Assembly (NCBI RefSeq): GCF_026790145.1
Contig: NZ_JALAMS010000011.1
Coordinates: 284,269-348,268 of the forward strand
Direction: 5' to 3'
From: Bacillus_I endophytica_A
GTDB taxonomy: Bacteria > Bacillota > Bacilli > Bacillales > Bacillaceae_H
DNA length: 64,000 nucleotides
In this document: positions 34,671 through 43,811 of the stretch, piece after piece
Numbering within the stretch: the first letter of the stretch is position 1
Layout: each line of letters starts with the position of its first letter
Made by a program: the position numbers and the translations under genes
The notes under the pieces: model-generated
Told to the model about the DNA's origin: nothing
Database searches by the model: none
What the model saw: only the letters and a program-made list of their open reading frames with translations

Positions 34671-35591
34671 TTATTTTAGAAAGTGTTCTTTAAAAAAGTT
34701 CAGTTGATAATCTAATGTAATAGGATCATTGAACATAAACGCGTTTGCATCAGCTTCAAACACGCGATTATTTTTCACAGCCGGAATTTCTTTATAAAGC
34801 GATGTATCTTGATAAGAGTTATCTTGATCTTTATATTTACTAATTATTAAATAGTCTCCAACATATTGAGGCAGAAGTTCAGTAGAAAGCATATAGTAAC
34901 CTTGTTTGTCTGTCATTTTCTTCACTTTATCCGGCATCTTTAAGTTCAGTGCTTGATAAAGGACTTCTGTTCCTCTTCCCCAGTTATCCCCGAATATCCC
35001 GATTTCTTTATTGTAGCTTTCTAGAACAGTAACCGTAACATCATCACCAAGCTTTTTCTTAATCTCTTCGCCTGTAGCTTTAGCACGGTCTTTAAAGTCG
35101 TCAATCCAGCTTTGTGCTTCTTTTTCTTTGTTTACAAGCTTACCAATTTCTAAATGTTGTGTTAGATAATCAACTTTACCATATGTATAGGTAACCGTTG
35201 GCGCGATTTTCTTAAGCTTGTTTAAGTTTTTATTTGTATCTGCCCCTATAATTAGATCAGGCTCTAGCTCCATAATCTTCTCAATATCTTCATCAGATAC
35301 AACAGGCACATCTTTTAATTCTTTTTCGAATAGAGGACTTTTTTTAGCCCATTCCTCTACCCCTACTATATTGACATCTAGTGAAAGTAAATCTCCTACA
35401 TAACTCCCTAACACGACCACTCGTTTAGGATGTGCAGGCACTTTTATAGGCCCATTTTCTGACTGATATGTGATTGTTTCTTGCTTTTCATCCTTACCCT
35501 GTTCTCCTGACGCCTGTTCCGCCGATTTATTGCCACAAGCACTTATTATAAGAATCATAATAAGCATGACAGGTAAAAGTAGTTTCTTCAT
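34671..35591 (-). CDS. Iron-siderophore-binding lipoprotein (FhuD/YxeB-like)
   Basis: 306-aa periplasmic-binding-type lipoprotein; signal peptide ends in LIISAC (Cys 19). Class III binding-protein fold with the single long helix; motifs PKRVVVLGSYVGDLLSLDV and LEPDLIIGADTNKNLNKLKK (in parts), similar to hydroxamate-siderophore receptors FhuD and YxeB of Bacillus. A Fur box (35635-35649) precedes it. No permease or ATPase genes are adjacent, so it would share an importer encoded elsewhere. The ligand is inferred. Confidence 0.88.
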   Translation of the reverse strand: MKKLLLPVMLIMILIISACGNKSAEQASGEQGKDEKQETITYQSENGPIKVPAHPKRVVVLGSYVGDLLSLDVNIVGVEEWAKKSPLFEKELKDVPVVSDEDIEKIMELEPDLIIGADTNKNLNKLKKIAPTVTYTYGKVDYLTQHLEIGKLVNKEKEAQSWIDDFKDRAKATGEEIKKKLGDDVTVTVLESYNKEIGIFGDNWGRGTEVLYQALNLKMPDKVKKMTDKQGYYMLSTELLPQYVGDYLIISKYKDQDNSYQDTSLYKEIPAVKNNRVFEADANAFMFNDPITLDYQLNFFKEHFLK

Positions 35592-35634
35592 GCTTGTTTC
35601 CCCTTCCAGTATAATAGATTAAATTAAATGGTAA

Positions 35635-35649
35635 TGATAATCAATTTCA
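35635..35649 (-). promoter_or_regulatory. Fur box upstream of the siderophore-binding gene
   Basis: TGATAATCAATTTCA agrees with the Fur 7-1-7 consensus at 12 of 14 positions, 44 bases before the start codon at 35591. Iron-repressed expression is expected. Confidence 0.75.
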
Positions 35650-35702
35650 TTAAGGTAAATCATATTATTCTTTTAAAATCCTGTCAATATATTCTTTTTT
35701 AT

Positions 35703-35745
35703 NNNNNNNNNNNNNNNNNNNNNNNNNNNNNNNNNNNNNNNNNNN
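35703..35745. other. Assembly gap (43 N)
   Basis: Unknown bases between the siderophore-binding gene and the sulfur cluster. The true length may differ from 43. No gene is visibly cut. Confidence 0.95.
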
Positions 35746-35827
35746 TTTTTTATAACTTTATGGATCTTTCTCCTCTGTTTCATACTCATTACTAGTTAAA
35801 ATAACGAACTCATCTCAAGTAGTATGA

Positions 35828-37207
35828 TCATTGCTGTGTAACATTTGGCTGTGCAAAAGCTCCCCTATATTTTGCACTAGGATGACGCTTGCTCAGACGG
35901 TCTTTTCCAAAAAGTTTGAAGCGTAATGTTTCAGGCTGTACTTGTTGCTCACGAGCTAGTCCTCTTTTACGAAGAACAGGCATTACAGAACTGATAAATT
36001 CCTCGTATGAACCTGGAATAGTTGCATTAATAACATTCACTCCATCTACTCCTGCTTCTTGCCAAAGCTCAAGCTGATTTGCAATCGTTTCTGGAGTTCC
36101 GACGATGCGGGAATTTCGACTCCGTAATTTGGCTAAGTCTCTTACAGTAGGAGTCCGTCCCTGTGTACTTTGTTTGAGCCATTGAAATGTACTTTGAACT
36201 CCTTCTGTTTTTACATTTTCAAGAGGTGTATCTAAATTAACATTTCCTAAATCAATGCCCATTCCGCCTGCCATATGAGCAATCATCATGTCATAGTCTA
36301 TCTTTTGTTCTAATTCAATTTCTTTTTGTCGCGCTTCTTCTTCGGTTTCTCCAATCACAAAAGACAGGCCCTGATAGAAGCGGATATCATGAGGATCGCG
36401 ACCATACTGTACGGCAAAGTTTCGTGTATGATCGATTAGCTTGCGTGCATTATCAGGATCAGGTGAGACGATAAAAACGGCTTCTGCATGACGAGCTGCA
36501 AAATCTCGGCCTGCTGCTGAGGACCCCGCTTGAAAAAGGACGGGTGTGCGCTGTGGTGATGGTGAAACAAGATGTGGACCTTCTACGTTATAACGTTCAC
36601 TAACATGATGAATCTTATGAATTTTCTTCGGATCGGCATGAATGCCGCTTTCTCTATCTTGTAAAAGGGCATCTTCCTCCCAGGAACCTTCCCATAGCTT
36701 ATACAGAACATCTACATATTCATCGGCCCAGTGATAGCGCTCATCGTGTGAGACCAATCCATCATAGCCGAAATTTCGAAAGGCATTTTCAAGCGAACTT
36801 GTGACAATATTCCACGCAATTCTTCCTTTTGAAATATGGTCAAGGGTAGAAACACGCCTCGCAAAGTTAAATGGAGGCTCTTGAAGCGGTGCTGCAGTGA
36901 AAGCTAGCCCAATCTTCTTCGTGTTCACAGCCAAAGCAGATAAAAGAACCATTGGATCGTTGCTTGGAATTTGCAAACCATTGCTTGCATGGTATTCCCA
37001 CCCTCCTCGGTGATTCCCATATAATCCAACAACATCTGCAAAAAAGATGGCATCAAATCCACCGTCTTCAAGCTTTTGTGCTAGTGAAACCCATAGCTCT
37101 ACATCATTAAAGTTTAATTGATGACCTTCCTTATCCCGCCATAAACCGTGAATAATATGAGAAGCCGTGTTCATCACAAAGGCAGAAAACGAAAGTGGTT
37201 TAGACAT
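35828..37207 (-). CDS. NtaA/SnaA/DszA-type FMN-dependent monooxygenase
   Basis: 459-aa flavin monooxygenase of the bacterial luciferase fold. Family pieces: FDAIFFADVVGLYGNHRGG, LDHISKGRIAWNIVTS and GPHLVSPSPQRTPVLFQAGSS (in parts). These enzymes use FMNH2 from a separate reductase to oxidise C-S or C-N bonds, for example dibenzothiophene sulfone (DszA) or nitrilotriacetate. Here it is the last gene of the organosulfur cluster, 32 bp after the TlpA-like gene, so a sulfur-liberating role is likely. Confidence 0.9.
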   Translation of the reverse strand: MSKPLSFSAFVMNTASHIIHGLWRDKEGHQLNFNDVELWVSLAQKLEDGGFDAIFFADVVGLYGNHRGGWEYHASNGLQIPSNDPMVLLSALAVNTKKIGLAFTAAPLQEPPFNFARRVSTLDHISKGRIAWNIVTSSLENAFRNFGYDGLVSHDERYHWADEYVDVLYKLWEGSWEEDALLQDRESGIHADPKKIHKIHHVSERYNVEGPHLVSPSPQRTPVLFQAGSSAAGRDFAARHAEAVFIVSPDPDNARKLIDHTRNFAVQYGRDPHDIRFYQGLSFVIGETEEEARQKEIELEQKIDYDMMIAHMAGGMGIDLGNVNLDTPLENVKTEGVQSTFQWLKQSTQGRTPTVRDLAKLRSRNSRIVGTPETIANQLELWQEAGVDGVNVINATIPGSYEEFISSVMPVLRKRGLAREQQVQPETLRFKLFGKDRLSKRHPSAKYRGAFAQPNVTQQ

Positions 37208-37239
37208 TATTTATCATCTCCATTGTTTAACTTATCGAT

Positions 37240-37779
37240 TTATTTTGGAATAATGCGCTTTACGGAGCTGCGAATACTCTCCTCTATTAGTTCACCAGAA
37301 GATTTTTCAACAATTTCTCCCTCTTCGTTGATAAAGAAGATTACCGGAATATTTAGAATGTCGTACTGATCCACAACTGAACCTGTTCTGTCTAGCAAAA
37401 TAGGAAAATGCAGTCCGTATTCTTGAACAAAAGGTTTAATAATGACTCTTGGTTCATTTGCGTTAACAGCAAGTACTTCAATTCCCTTATCCTTGTACTC
37501 TTTGTAAATATTATTTAAATGAGGCATTTCTTTTTTACAAGGAGGACAGTATGTTGCCCAAAAGTTAAGGATAACTCCTTTTCCTCTAAAATCTGAAAGA
37601 CTCACTTCGTTACCGTGCAGATCTTGAAGTGTAAAATCAAAAGCTATGTCATTAAGATCCGCACCTTTAGCAACGTTTTTTTCATTCTTAAAAAAATTAA
37701 CATAAACCGTGTAACCTAGTCCTAGTAATAAAACTAGAATCACCAGACTCATGAGGAGAGAATTACTAAACTTCTTCAT
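37240..37779 (-). CDS. TlpA/ResA-like membrane-anchored thioredoxin
   Basis: 179-aa protein: one N-terminal helix (residues 8-28) then an extracytoplasmic thioredoxin-like domain with active site FWATYCPPCKKEMPHL (CPPC). GKGVILNFWATYC and LHFPILLDRTGSVVDQY are typical AhpC-TSA/redoxin features. ResA relatives act in cytochrome c maturation, but here the gene is inside a sulfonate-type operon. It could keep extracellular sulfur compounds or the YtkA-like neighbour reduced. Role is inferred from context. Confidence 0.88.
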   Translation of the reverse strand: MKKFSNSLLMSLVILVLLLGLGYTVYVNFFKNEKNVAKGADLNDIAFDFTLQDLHGNEVSLSDFRGKGVILNFWATYCPPCKKEMPHLNNIYKEYKDKGIEVLAVNANEPRVIIKPFVQEYGLHFPILLDRTGSVVDQYDILNIPVIFFINEEGEIVEKSSGELIEESIRSSVKRIIPK

Positions 37780-37787
37780 TCTATATT

Positions 37788-38186
37788 TTAAGATGCTTCT
37801 CCCTCCTCTCCGTTTGTAACAGATAAAAATATCCCTTTCATTTCATGCTGTTCTTTATAATCTACATGTACAATCACTTGTTTTTCTCCCGGTTCTAAAA
37901 ACTTAGTGTCTAACACATACTTTCCTTCCTCTAGAACCTTTGGTGAAACCATACCTAAAGACGCGCCGTTTTCAATAATTTCAAACTGTACATAGGCATC
38001 ATCAATTTTTTCAGCTCCGTATGTGACAAAGGCTGTTAAACTAGCTGTATTATTAATTGTTAGTTTTGTAGTATCGCTGTTTAAGGAGACCTTTAGTGCT
38101 GGAGTCTCTACTGGACTGTGAGCAATACTAGACTGAGAGTAGCCTACTAATAATAGTGATATAAATAGAATTAGAGTTGTTCTCAC
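37788..38186 (-). CDS. YtkA-like domain secreted or membrane protein
   Basis: 132 aa: an N-terminal hydrophobic signal (LILFISLLLVGYS) then an all-beta domain with AFVTYGAEKIDDAYVQFEI and KYVLDTKFLEPGEKQVIVHV, characteristic of the YtkA family. The signal looks like a lipoprotein leader except that Tyr occupies the place of the lipid cysteine (LLVGYS instead of LxGC). Located between the ABC permease and the TlpA-like gene, 8 bp from the latter. YtkA domains often occur with copper or redox proteins outside the membrane. Confidence 0.75.
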   Translation of the reverse strand: MRTTLILFISLLLVGYSQSSIAHSPVETPALKVSLNSDTTKLTINNTASLTAFVTYGAEKIDDAYVQFEIIENGASLGMVSPKVLEEGKYVLDTKFLEPGEKQVIVHVDYKEQHEMKGIFLSVTNGEEGEAS

Positions 38187-38235
38187 ATCATAACTCCTTC
38201 TCTAACGTACTTTTTCGATTAAGATTGTTACCTAT

Positions 38236-39006
38236 TTATCCTGCTTCATTTTTTAAATTCGTCCAAAATAGAATACGTTTCTTAATTCGCTCAAACGTAA
38301 TCATAATGATTAAAATAACAAGACTATTAAAAATCAAACCTGATATAACTAAATCATACTGAGTGAAATCGGTATAATACTGAATAAAATACCCCATGCC
38401 TGCTTTTGCACCAAACATTTCGGCCGTCATTAAAACTAAAAAACATAAGCTGAGTGACTGTCCGATGCCGTTTAAAATGAGCGGTGAACTTGCTGGAATA
38501 ATGACTTTAAAAATTAAATCTCGTTTTTCAAGACCAATCGTCTTAGCATTGTCCCAATAGTGATTATCGATTAATAACACACCTTGAATCGTTCCTAAAA
38601 AGATGGGCCAAAAGGCAGCTATAAATAAAATTGACATAGAAGCCAGTTCAAATGTTGGTAATAATGCAATCGCATAAGGAATAAACAAAGTAAGCGGCAG
38701 TGGACTAAATGCATTGAAAAAAGGCGTTAAAATTTTTCTCGGCTTTGGACGCGTTCCAAAAAACAAGCCTCCACTGATTCCTAACACTAGAGCTAATAAA
38801 ACACTTGGCACTAGTAGTTTCATTGAACTTAAAAACCCTTGAAAAAGTTCAAATATCGCTCTAAAAAAAGCAGCGGCCACAAGATGAGGAGACGGAAAAA
38901 TAAGTGGACTTAGCCAATCTGTAAAGTTAGTGATATAAATCCATAATCCTATTAAAGCAAAAGCAATGGCTATCGAGTAACTATACGTACTTAAAAAATT
39001 TTTCAT
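38236..39006 (-). CDS. ABC transporter permease, sulfonate/nitrate/taurine type (SsuC-like)
   Basis: 256-aa permease with about six helices. The EAA loop is WDNAKTIGLEKRDLIFKVII, the form seen in SsuC/TauC/NrtB. It would pair as a homodimer with the ATPase at 40110-40976 and the lipoprotein at 39024-40082. 18 bp after the binding-protein gene. Confidence 0.9.
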   Translation of the reverse strand: MKNFLSTYSYSIAIAFALIGLWIYITNFTDWLSPLIFPSPHLVAAAFFRAIFELFQGFLSSMKLLVPSVLLALVLGISGGLFFGTRPKPRKILTPFFNAFSPLPLTLFIPYAIALLPTFELASMSILFIAAFWPIFLGTIQGVLLIDNHYWDNAKTIGLEKRDLIFKVIIPASSPLILNGIGQSLSLCFLVLMTAEMFGAKAGMGYFIQYYTDFTQYDLVISGLIFNSLVILIIMITFERIKKRILFWTNLKNEAG

Positions 39007-39023
39007 AGAATGCCTCCTTTAAA

Positions 39024-40082
39024 TTAAGACTGTAAATTCTGCTTATTAAACCGGTTAAGAACCTTTTTATAATAATCATCATTAGGGTTTTCTTTAATAA
39101 GTTCATCTATAGCTTCTTCATACATAGACAAATTAAAGTGATCATCTAAATCAATGTTATCCACGTTTTTTATATAGCCAATGTCTTGCATTTTCCCCCA
39201 CGTATTCACAACTTCCTTTTTATTTGGATCTGCTGAGTTGATCAAATGCTTCTCGTTGACGATTTCGTTCACTCTTTCTTCGGGCAGTTGCTTAAACGTT
39301 GGCTTTGATGCTTCTAAGTTTTTCTTCGGATCTTCTAATTTTACTCGCTCTGCTTTTATAAGAGCTTTCATAAACTTTTTGTATGCTACAGCTTTATCAC
39401 TTGAAATATTTCCTCTGACCGTAACGCGGCAGCAAAGATCATTTTGACTTAAATCATTGCTCCAAAAAATAGGTTTCAGCCCGATTTGTTCTGTTTTAGT
39501 CAAATGTCCTGTATTAGAAAGACCAACATCTACTTTTCCAGATTGTACAGCCTCAAGCACATCTGCTACGCTTTTCACTTCAACAAAATCTACATCTTTC
39601 TGAATATCAATTCCGGCATCATCAAGCGCTGATTTGAAAATAACATCAAGAGTACCTAGTCTAACCGTTGCTATTTTCTTTCCTTTGAAATCTTCTAATG
39701 TTTTATATTTGTTGGCATTTTCCTCTTTCGTTACAACAGGTTGTCCACCTTCCATATGTCCTCCAATGAATGTAAAATCTGCTCCTTGGGCAATGTAGTT
39801 CAGCGGTCCTGCTGTACCAAAAGTGAGAGCAATATCGATTTTGTCAGAGTTTAGAGCATCTAACCCTCCACTTGTAAAGGAAATCATTTCAACTTCTACG
39901 TTTTCATCTTCAAAAAACCCTTCAGCTCGAGCAATGTCTGCTAAAGGTGCTCCGTATAGCTGACCGTATCCGACTCTTAGTGTGGAACTTTCCTTACCTG
40001 ACGCTGCATCTTTTTCTCCGCACGCTGTTAACGCTAAAACAGAAATCATCAAAAGCCCTATCATCCAACGTCTGCTTCGCAA
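39024..40082 (-). CDS. ABC transporter substrate-binding lipoprotein, SsuA/NMT1-like
   Basis: 352-aa binding protein with lipobox LALTAC. The TTG at 40082 is preceded by GGAGGT six bases away; an ATG at 40109 in the same frame is actually part of the ribosome site (AGGAGGAGAAGGGGAGG) and is not used. Family pieces: LRVGYGQLYGAPLADIARAEG, ISFTSGGLDALNSDKIDIAL, KIATVRLGTLDVIFKSAL (each in part). Such proteins bind sulfonates, taurine or similar organic anions. Confidence 0.9.
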   Translation of the reverse strand: MRSRRWMIGLLMISVLALTACGEKDAASGKESSTLRVGYGQLYGAPLADIARAEGFFEDENVEVEMISFTSGGLDALNSDKIDIALTFGTAGPLNYIAQGADFTFIGGHMEGGQPVVTKEENANKYKTLEDFKGKKIATVRLGTLDVIFKSALDDAGIDIQKDVDFVEVKSVADVLEAVQSGKVDVGLSNTGHLTKTEQIGLKPIFWSNDLSQNDLCCRVTVRGNISSDKAVAYKKFMKALIKAERVKLEDPKKNLEASKPTFKQLPEERVNEIVNEKHLINSADPNKKEVVNTWGKMQDIGYIKNVDNIDLDDHFNLSMYEEAIDELIKENPNDDYYKKVLNRFNKQNLQS

Positions 40083-40109
40083 TCCCTTACCTCCCCTTCT
40101 CCTCCTCAT

Positions 40110-40976
40110 TTAAATTCCTGCTCCATACGGCTGAACCGTCTCGTTTTGTTCGAGTTTCTTAAATATTCCATTGTTCATCACGTGTAAAATTTCATTTCTA
40201 AATTTAATAAATTCCTGGCTTTCGATTAACATCTTTCGGTCTCTTGGCTTCTTAAAAGGTACGTCAATAACTTCTGCTATTTTGCCCGGAGGACCAGGCG
40301 TAAACATAACAATGCGATCGGCTAAAATGATGGCTTCCTCTGCGTCATGTGTAACAAATACTACAGTGCGCTGCTGATCGCGATTTACTTGCAGAATAAT
40401 ATCTTGTAATTGAATTCGTGTTACGGGATCTAATGCACCAAAGGGCTCATCCATAAACATTAAATCTGATCCTAATGATAGAGCCCTTGCAATTGCTGCT
40501 CTTTGTCTCATCCCTCCTGACATTTCACCAGGATATTTTTTCACGGTATGCCCTAACTGTACTAATTCAAGGTATTGCCCAGCTAAGTGTGCCAGTTCTT
40601 TTTTAGATTTGGATTTTTTCATCGTTCTTTTCATTGCAAGAATAATATTTTCTTCTGCTGTCAGCCAAGGAAATAGCGAATAGTCTTGAAATACAACCGC
40701 ACTATCTGGCAACGAAGTTTTCGTTGATACAGAATCAACGAAAACTTCACCACTCTTCGGCTGTGCTAATCCTGTTAACAATCGAAGCAGAGTACTCTTC
40801 CCAGAACCACTAGGCCCCATTAACGTAATAAACTCTCCTTTTCTAATAGTGAGATTAATATCTTGTAAAATCTCAACTCCTTCATAACTAAAAGAAAGAG
40901 ATTTAGCTTCAATTTTGGTTTGAAATGCCTTCTGTTTTTCTCTTACCTTGTAAACTTCTTGAATTACTTTTGCCAT
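40110..40976 (-). CDS. ABC transporter ATP-binding protein, SsuB/TauB-like
   Basis: 288-aa ATPase. Walker A GPSGSGKSTLLRLL, Q-loop VVFQDYSLFPWLT, signature MSGGMRQRAAIARAL, Walker B DLMFMDEPFGALD, and switch His in FVTHDAEEA. The second ATG (40976) is preferred: GGAGG lies six bases before it, while the ATG at 40982 is directly attached to the SD. First gene of the importer unit, behind a terminator-containing leader. Confidence 0.94.
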   Translation of the reverse strand: MAKVIQEVYKVREKQKAFQTKIEAKSLSFSYEGVEILQDINLTIRKGEFITLMGPSGSGKSTLLRLLTGLAQPKSGEVFVDSVSTKTSLPDSAVVFQDYSLFPWLTAEENIILAMKRTMKKSKSKKELAHLAGQYLELVQLGHTVKKYPGEMSGGMRQRAAIARALSLGSDLMFMDEPFGALDPVTRIQLQDIILQVNRDQQRTVVFVTHDAEEAIILADRIVMFTPGPPGKIAEVIDVPFKKPRDRKMLIESQEFIKFRNEILHVMNNGIFKKLEQNETVQPYGAGI

Positions 40977-41011
40977 ATTCATCCTCCAACCTTTTTTTAT
41001 ATTTCACGCCA

Positions 41012-41070
41012 TAAAAAAGAACCAGGAACATTACTCTTTACGGCAATGTTTCTGGTTGACCAGTCAACAA
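41012..41070 (-). promoter_or_regulatory. Leader with terminator and UGGUC element before the SsuB-like gene
   Basis: On the minus strand: GTTGACTGGTCAACCAG, then a hairpin (41020-41057, AACCAG-AACATT arms with one mismatch) and T6. CTGG can pair with the CCAG that also forms the base of the terminator, and GTTGAC with GTCAAC, so alternative folds compete. Likely an attenuator for the importer genes. Confidence 0.55.
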
Positions 41071-41140
41071 AAACCTATAACCCTATCAAAATAGTAGGTT
41101 TAATATAATTAATTTTACTTTGCTTACATTAATCTAATGA

Positions 41141-42334
41141 TCATTTCCCTTTTTCCCAAAGTTCTAGAGGTAAACCTAGCAACTCTCTTCCAATTTGCTC
41201 TCGAGCAATGTTATTAGAAGGGGCCATAGGAATTCCTCCACGTGCATCTCGGTAAATGCGTTCAAAAGTTCCTTCTATATATCCAAAGCCTCCTGCGACA
41301 TCCATCGCAACTCGTGCTGCAAAATCGGCTAATTCTGTTGCTTGTACTTTTTGCTCTTTTATTTCGGAAGCAAGGGGAAGGGAAGACTCATTTAACGCAC
41401 GTAATTCATCCAACCGCCTTGCCAAATCGAATTGCCATGCTCTCAAACCTGTAATGCGAATTTTTACTTCAGCTAATTTTTGCCGAATGACTCCATAATC
41501 AGCTAAACTCTTGTTGAAATCTCGATGAATCGTTCTTGTTGTGTGGGCAACTGCAGCGTCAAGCGCTCCTTCGGCTACACCTAGCCAAACGGCATTTAAT
41601 CCTATTGCTACTCCTGTCCCATTTAACACATCTATCCCATCTGCTGGCAATAGATCTTGATAACTTACTCTTACATTCTCAAACATTAATGGACCACTAT
41701 GGTTTCCTCTTACACCAAGTGCTTTCCATGGTTTTGCTATAATTCCGTCCTTGTGGCCGTCTACAATGAATGAGCTATGCTCCTTAGGGTCACGGCTACC
41801 CGCAGTACGGGTTTGCACAATATAAAAATCTGCCTGCCCTCCACTTGTTGTAAAGGACTTTTGAGCGTTAATAATATACTCTGTTCCATTGTCTTTCGCT
41901 TGGCTCCTGTTATACCAAACATGACCTCCTGTTGCTTTTTCACTAATGGACAGAGTACCTAAATATCCTCCCCTGACTTTAGGTAACCATCGCTCTTTTT
42001 GACTTTGACTACCAAAAATATTAATAGCTTGAACAGCACCAACATGCATAGCATATACGAGACCTGTTGACGCATCTACTTTTCCTATTTCTTCAGCTGC
42101 AACCGATAATCCCACATAGCCAAAGTCTAATCCTCCCCACTCTCTAGGAATAGTTACAGAATTCCACCCTTCACGAGCTAAGTAAAGTAAGTTTTCACGA
42201 GGAAATTGACCTGTTTTATCAACCATTTCAGCATTAGGTTTTATTTTCCCTTCAATAATAGGCTTTATCATGGCTCTCATTTTCTCAATCGATGATGGTG
42301 AATAAACAGGTCTATCTTTTGATATGTTGGTCAT
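41141..42334 (-). CDS. Acyl-CoA dehydrogenase-like flavoprotein, organosulfur (SfnB/DszC) group, copy 1
   Basis: 397 aa with the acyl-CoA-dehydrogenase fold: GVQAINIFGSQSQKERWLPKVRGG, YIINAQKSFTTSGGQADFYIV (in parts) and the C-terminal GGFGYIEGTFERIYRDARGG helix pair. The usual catalytic Glu of beta-oxidation enzymes is not obvious, as in flavin monooxygenases of the SfnB/DszC type. In a sulfur cluster it probably oxidises a sulfur compound with reduced flavin. 28 bp after its paralogue. Confidence 0.85.
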   Translation of the reverse strand: MTNISKDRPVYSPSSIEKMRAMIKPIIEGKIKPNAEMVDKTGQFPRENLLYLAREGWNSVTIPREWGGLDFGYVGLSVAAEEIGKVDASTGLVYAMHVGAVQAINIFGSQSQKERWLPKVRGGYLGTLSISEKATGGHVWYNRSQAKDNGTEYIINAQKSFTTSGGQADFYIVQTRTAGSRDPKEHSSFIVDGHKDGIIAKPWKALGVRGNHSGPLMFENVRVSYQDLLPADGIDVLNGTGVAIGLNAVWLGVAEGALDAAVAHTTRTIHRDFNKSLADYGVIRQKLAEVKIRITGLRAWQFDLARRLDELRALNESSLPLASEIKEQKVQATELADFAARVAMDVAGGFGYIEGTFERIYRDARGGIPMAPSNNIAREQIGRELLGLPLELWEKGK

Positions 42335-42362
42335 TTTTATATCCCTCTGTTTCTATTAGATA

Positions 42363-43622
42363 TTAAAAGTACACTTGTTTGATCGGAAGCTCATTACCAT
42401 TCACTATATAATCACCGATTGCTCGTGCTTTGTAGACCGTTGGATTATGAGAAGCAATCGTACGAATATTGCGCCAGTGGCGGTCAAGATTTGCTGACTG
42501 TCTTGTTGCAGAGGCTCCTCCAACTTCAAATAGTCTTGTCGCTGCTTGCAAAGCAATATTGTCTATCATTACTTTCGCTTGTGCAGCTTTTACTGAAGCT
42601 TCATGACTTAAAGCATAATCAATATCACCTTCAACAGCTGAAGCTACCGCCTGATCTAATGCTTCAGCAGCTGTAAGTACAATTGCTGAAGCCCCAAAAG
42701 CACTGCTCGCTATTTCCCCAATGATTTGCTGAAGTTGAGGGTCCTCTGATGGCGTATTCGCAGCTGCAAAACTGAATGTTCTTTTTCTGTTTTGAACCAA
42801 AGCTGCCGCATCTGTCACTACATTTTGCATAATTCCTGTAATCACCGCATGCAAATACAGCTGTAAGTAGGAATTAAATGGCGTTTTCTTATCGTACGTT
42901 CCAATGATTTCTTCGTGTTTAACTAAAACGTTGTTGAAACGAGTTGTTCCACTTCCCGTGAGTTTTTGACCAATACCGTCCCAATCATCCTCAAGAATGA
43001 CGCCCTCACGATTTGTTGGAATAACAACAGATAGAGCCGTTTTATCTACGTCTGAAGCTGTAACAAGAACAAAATCAGCATACAGCGTGCCTGTACTAAA
43101 ATACTTTGTACCATTTAAGCGATAGTCACCTCCATCCCGAGATAATTTTGTTTCAAATACTTTTGTTCCTACATTTTTGGGGGAAAGTTCAGTTGTTGCA
43201 TTTCCAACAATGTGACCGTGGGCTATTTTTTGTAGCCAGTAATCTCGCTGCTCATCTCTAGGAGCGATAAGTAAATTTTCCACAAAGGAATAATGGGCGC
43301 GAAGACTATGAGCAACGTCTGGATCAGCTTCTGCTAATTTGATAATCACTTCAAAGAGTTCGCGAATACTCGCCCCTCCTCCACCATGTTCAATCGGTAA
43401 CCGTAAGGCACCTAATCGTGATTGTCTAATAACATCCCATGCAAGATATGGATGTTCTTCACTGTTAGCATTTCTTCGGTCTTTCGCATCTTGAGCAATT
43501 ATAGAAATTAACTCATTAAGTGCGGGTGTATGAAATTTAACAGGTTCAGTAAACAGATATGAAGATTTTCCACTACTTTTTCCAGTATCAACACTGACGT
43601 TTAAATTTCTATAGTTCGTCAT
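42363..43622 (-). CDS. Acyl-CoA dehydrogenase-like flavoprotein, SfnB/DszC group, copy 2
   Basis: 419 aa, related in fold to its neighbour but diverged. SRLGALRLPIEHGGGGASIRE, GNATTELSPKNVGTKVFE, YRLNGTKYFSTGTLYADFV and the C-terminal TRLFEVGGASATRQSANLDR (His/Arg pocket) match DszC/SfnB-type monooxygenases, which convert sulfides to sulfones or act on dimethyl sulfone pathways. First gene of a two-gene unit behind its own terminator leader (43691-43760). Confidence 0.87.
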   Translation of the reverse strand: MTNYRNLNVSVDTGKSSGKSSYLFTEPVKFHTPALNELISIIAQDAKDRRNANSEEHPYLAWDVIRQSRLGALRLPIEHGGGGASIRELFEVIIKLAEADPDVAHSLRAHYSFVENLLIAPRDEQRDYWLQKIAHGHIVGNATTELSPKNVGTKVFETKLSRDGGDYRLNGTKYFSTGTLYADFVLVTASDVDKTALSVVIPTNREGVILEDDWDGIGQKLTGSGTTRFNNVLVKHEEIIGTYDKKTPFNSYLQLYLHAVITGIMQNVVTDAAALVQNRKRTFSFAAANTPSEDPQLQQIIGEIASSAFGASAIVLTAAEALDQAVASAVEGDIDYALSHEASVKAAQAKVMIDNIALQAATRLFEVGGASATRQSANLDRHWRNIRTIASHNPTVYKARAIGDYIVNGNELPIKQVYF

Positions 43623-43690
43623 ATTCTATTTCTCCCTTAGCTTTGATTTACATAGATAGCATATTACTCTAATATGCATTGTTGATTATA

Positions 43691-43760
43691 TAAAAAAACA
43701 CCCTTTTCCCCCTATCAACAGTGGGAGAACAGATGCCTTTAGTTGCCTAATCGGACCACT
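43691..43760 (-). promoter_or_regulatory. Leader with terminator and UGGUC element before the SfnB-like pair
   Basis: On the minus strand AGTGGTC is followed by a hairpin (about 43702-43732, CTGTTCTCCC with GGGGGAAAAGG, one mismatch) and GTGT7. AGTGG can pair with CCACT, which overlaps the left arm of the terminator. It resembles the leaders at 41012 and 46485 in logic and in the UGGUC element. Confidence 0.5.
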
Positions 43761-43811
43761 ATTTAATTTTAAGTTAAAAACTACATTTTACACGTTACTA
43801 GCTTCTTAAGC

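Noticed and set aside
39024..40109. ATG at 40109 as start of the SsuA-like gene
   Set aside because: The codons after it are the ribosome site itself (AGGAGGAGAAGGGGAGG); the TTG at 40082 has ideal spacing and precedes a normal lipoprotein signal.
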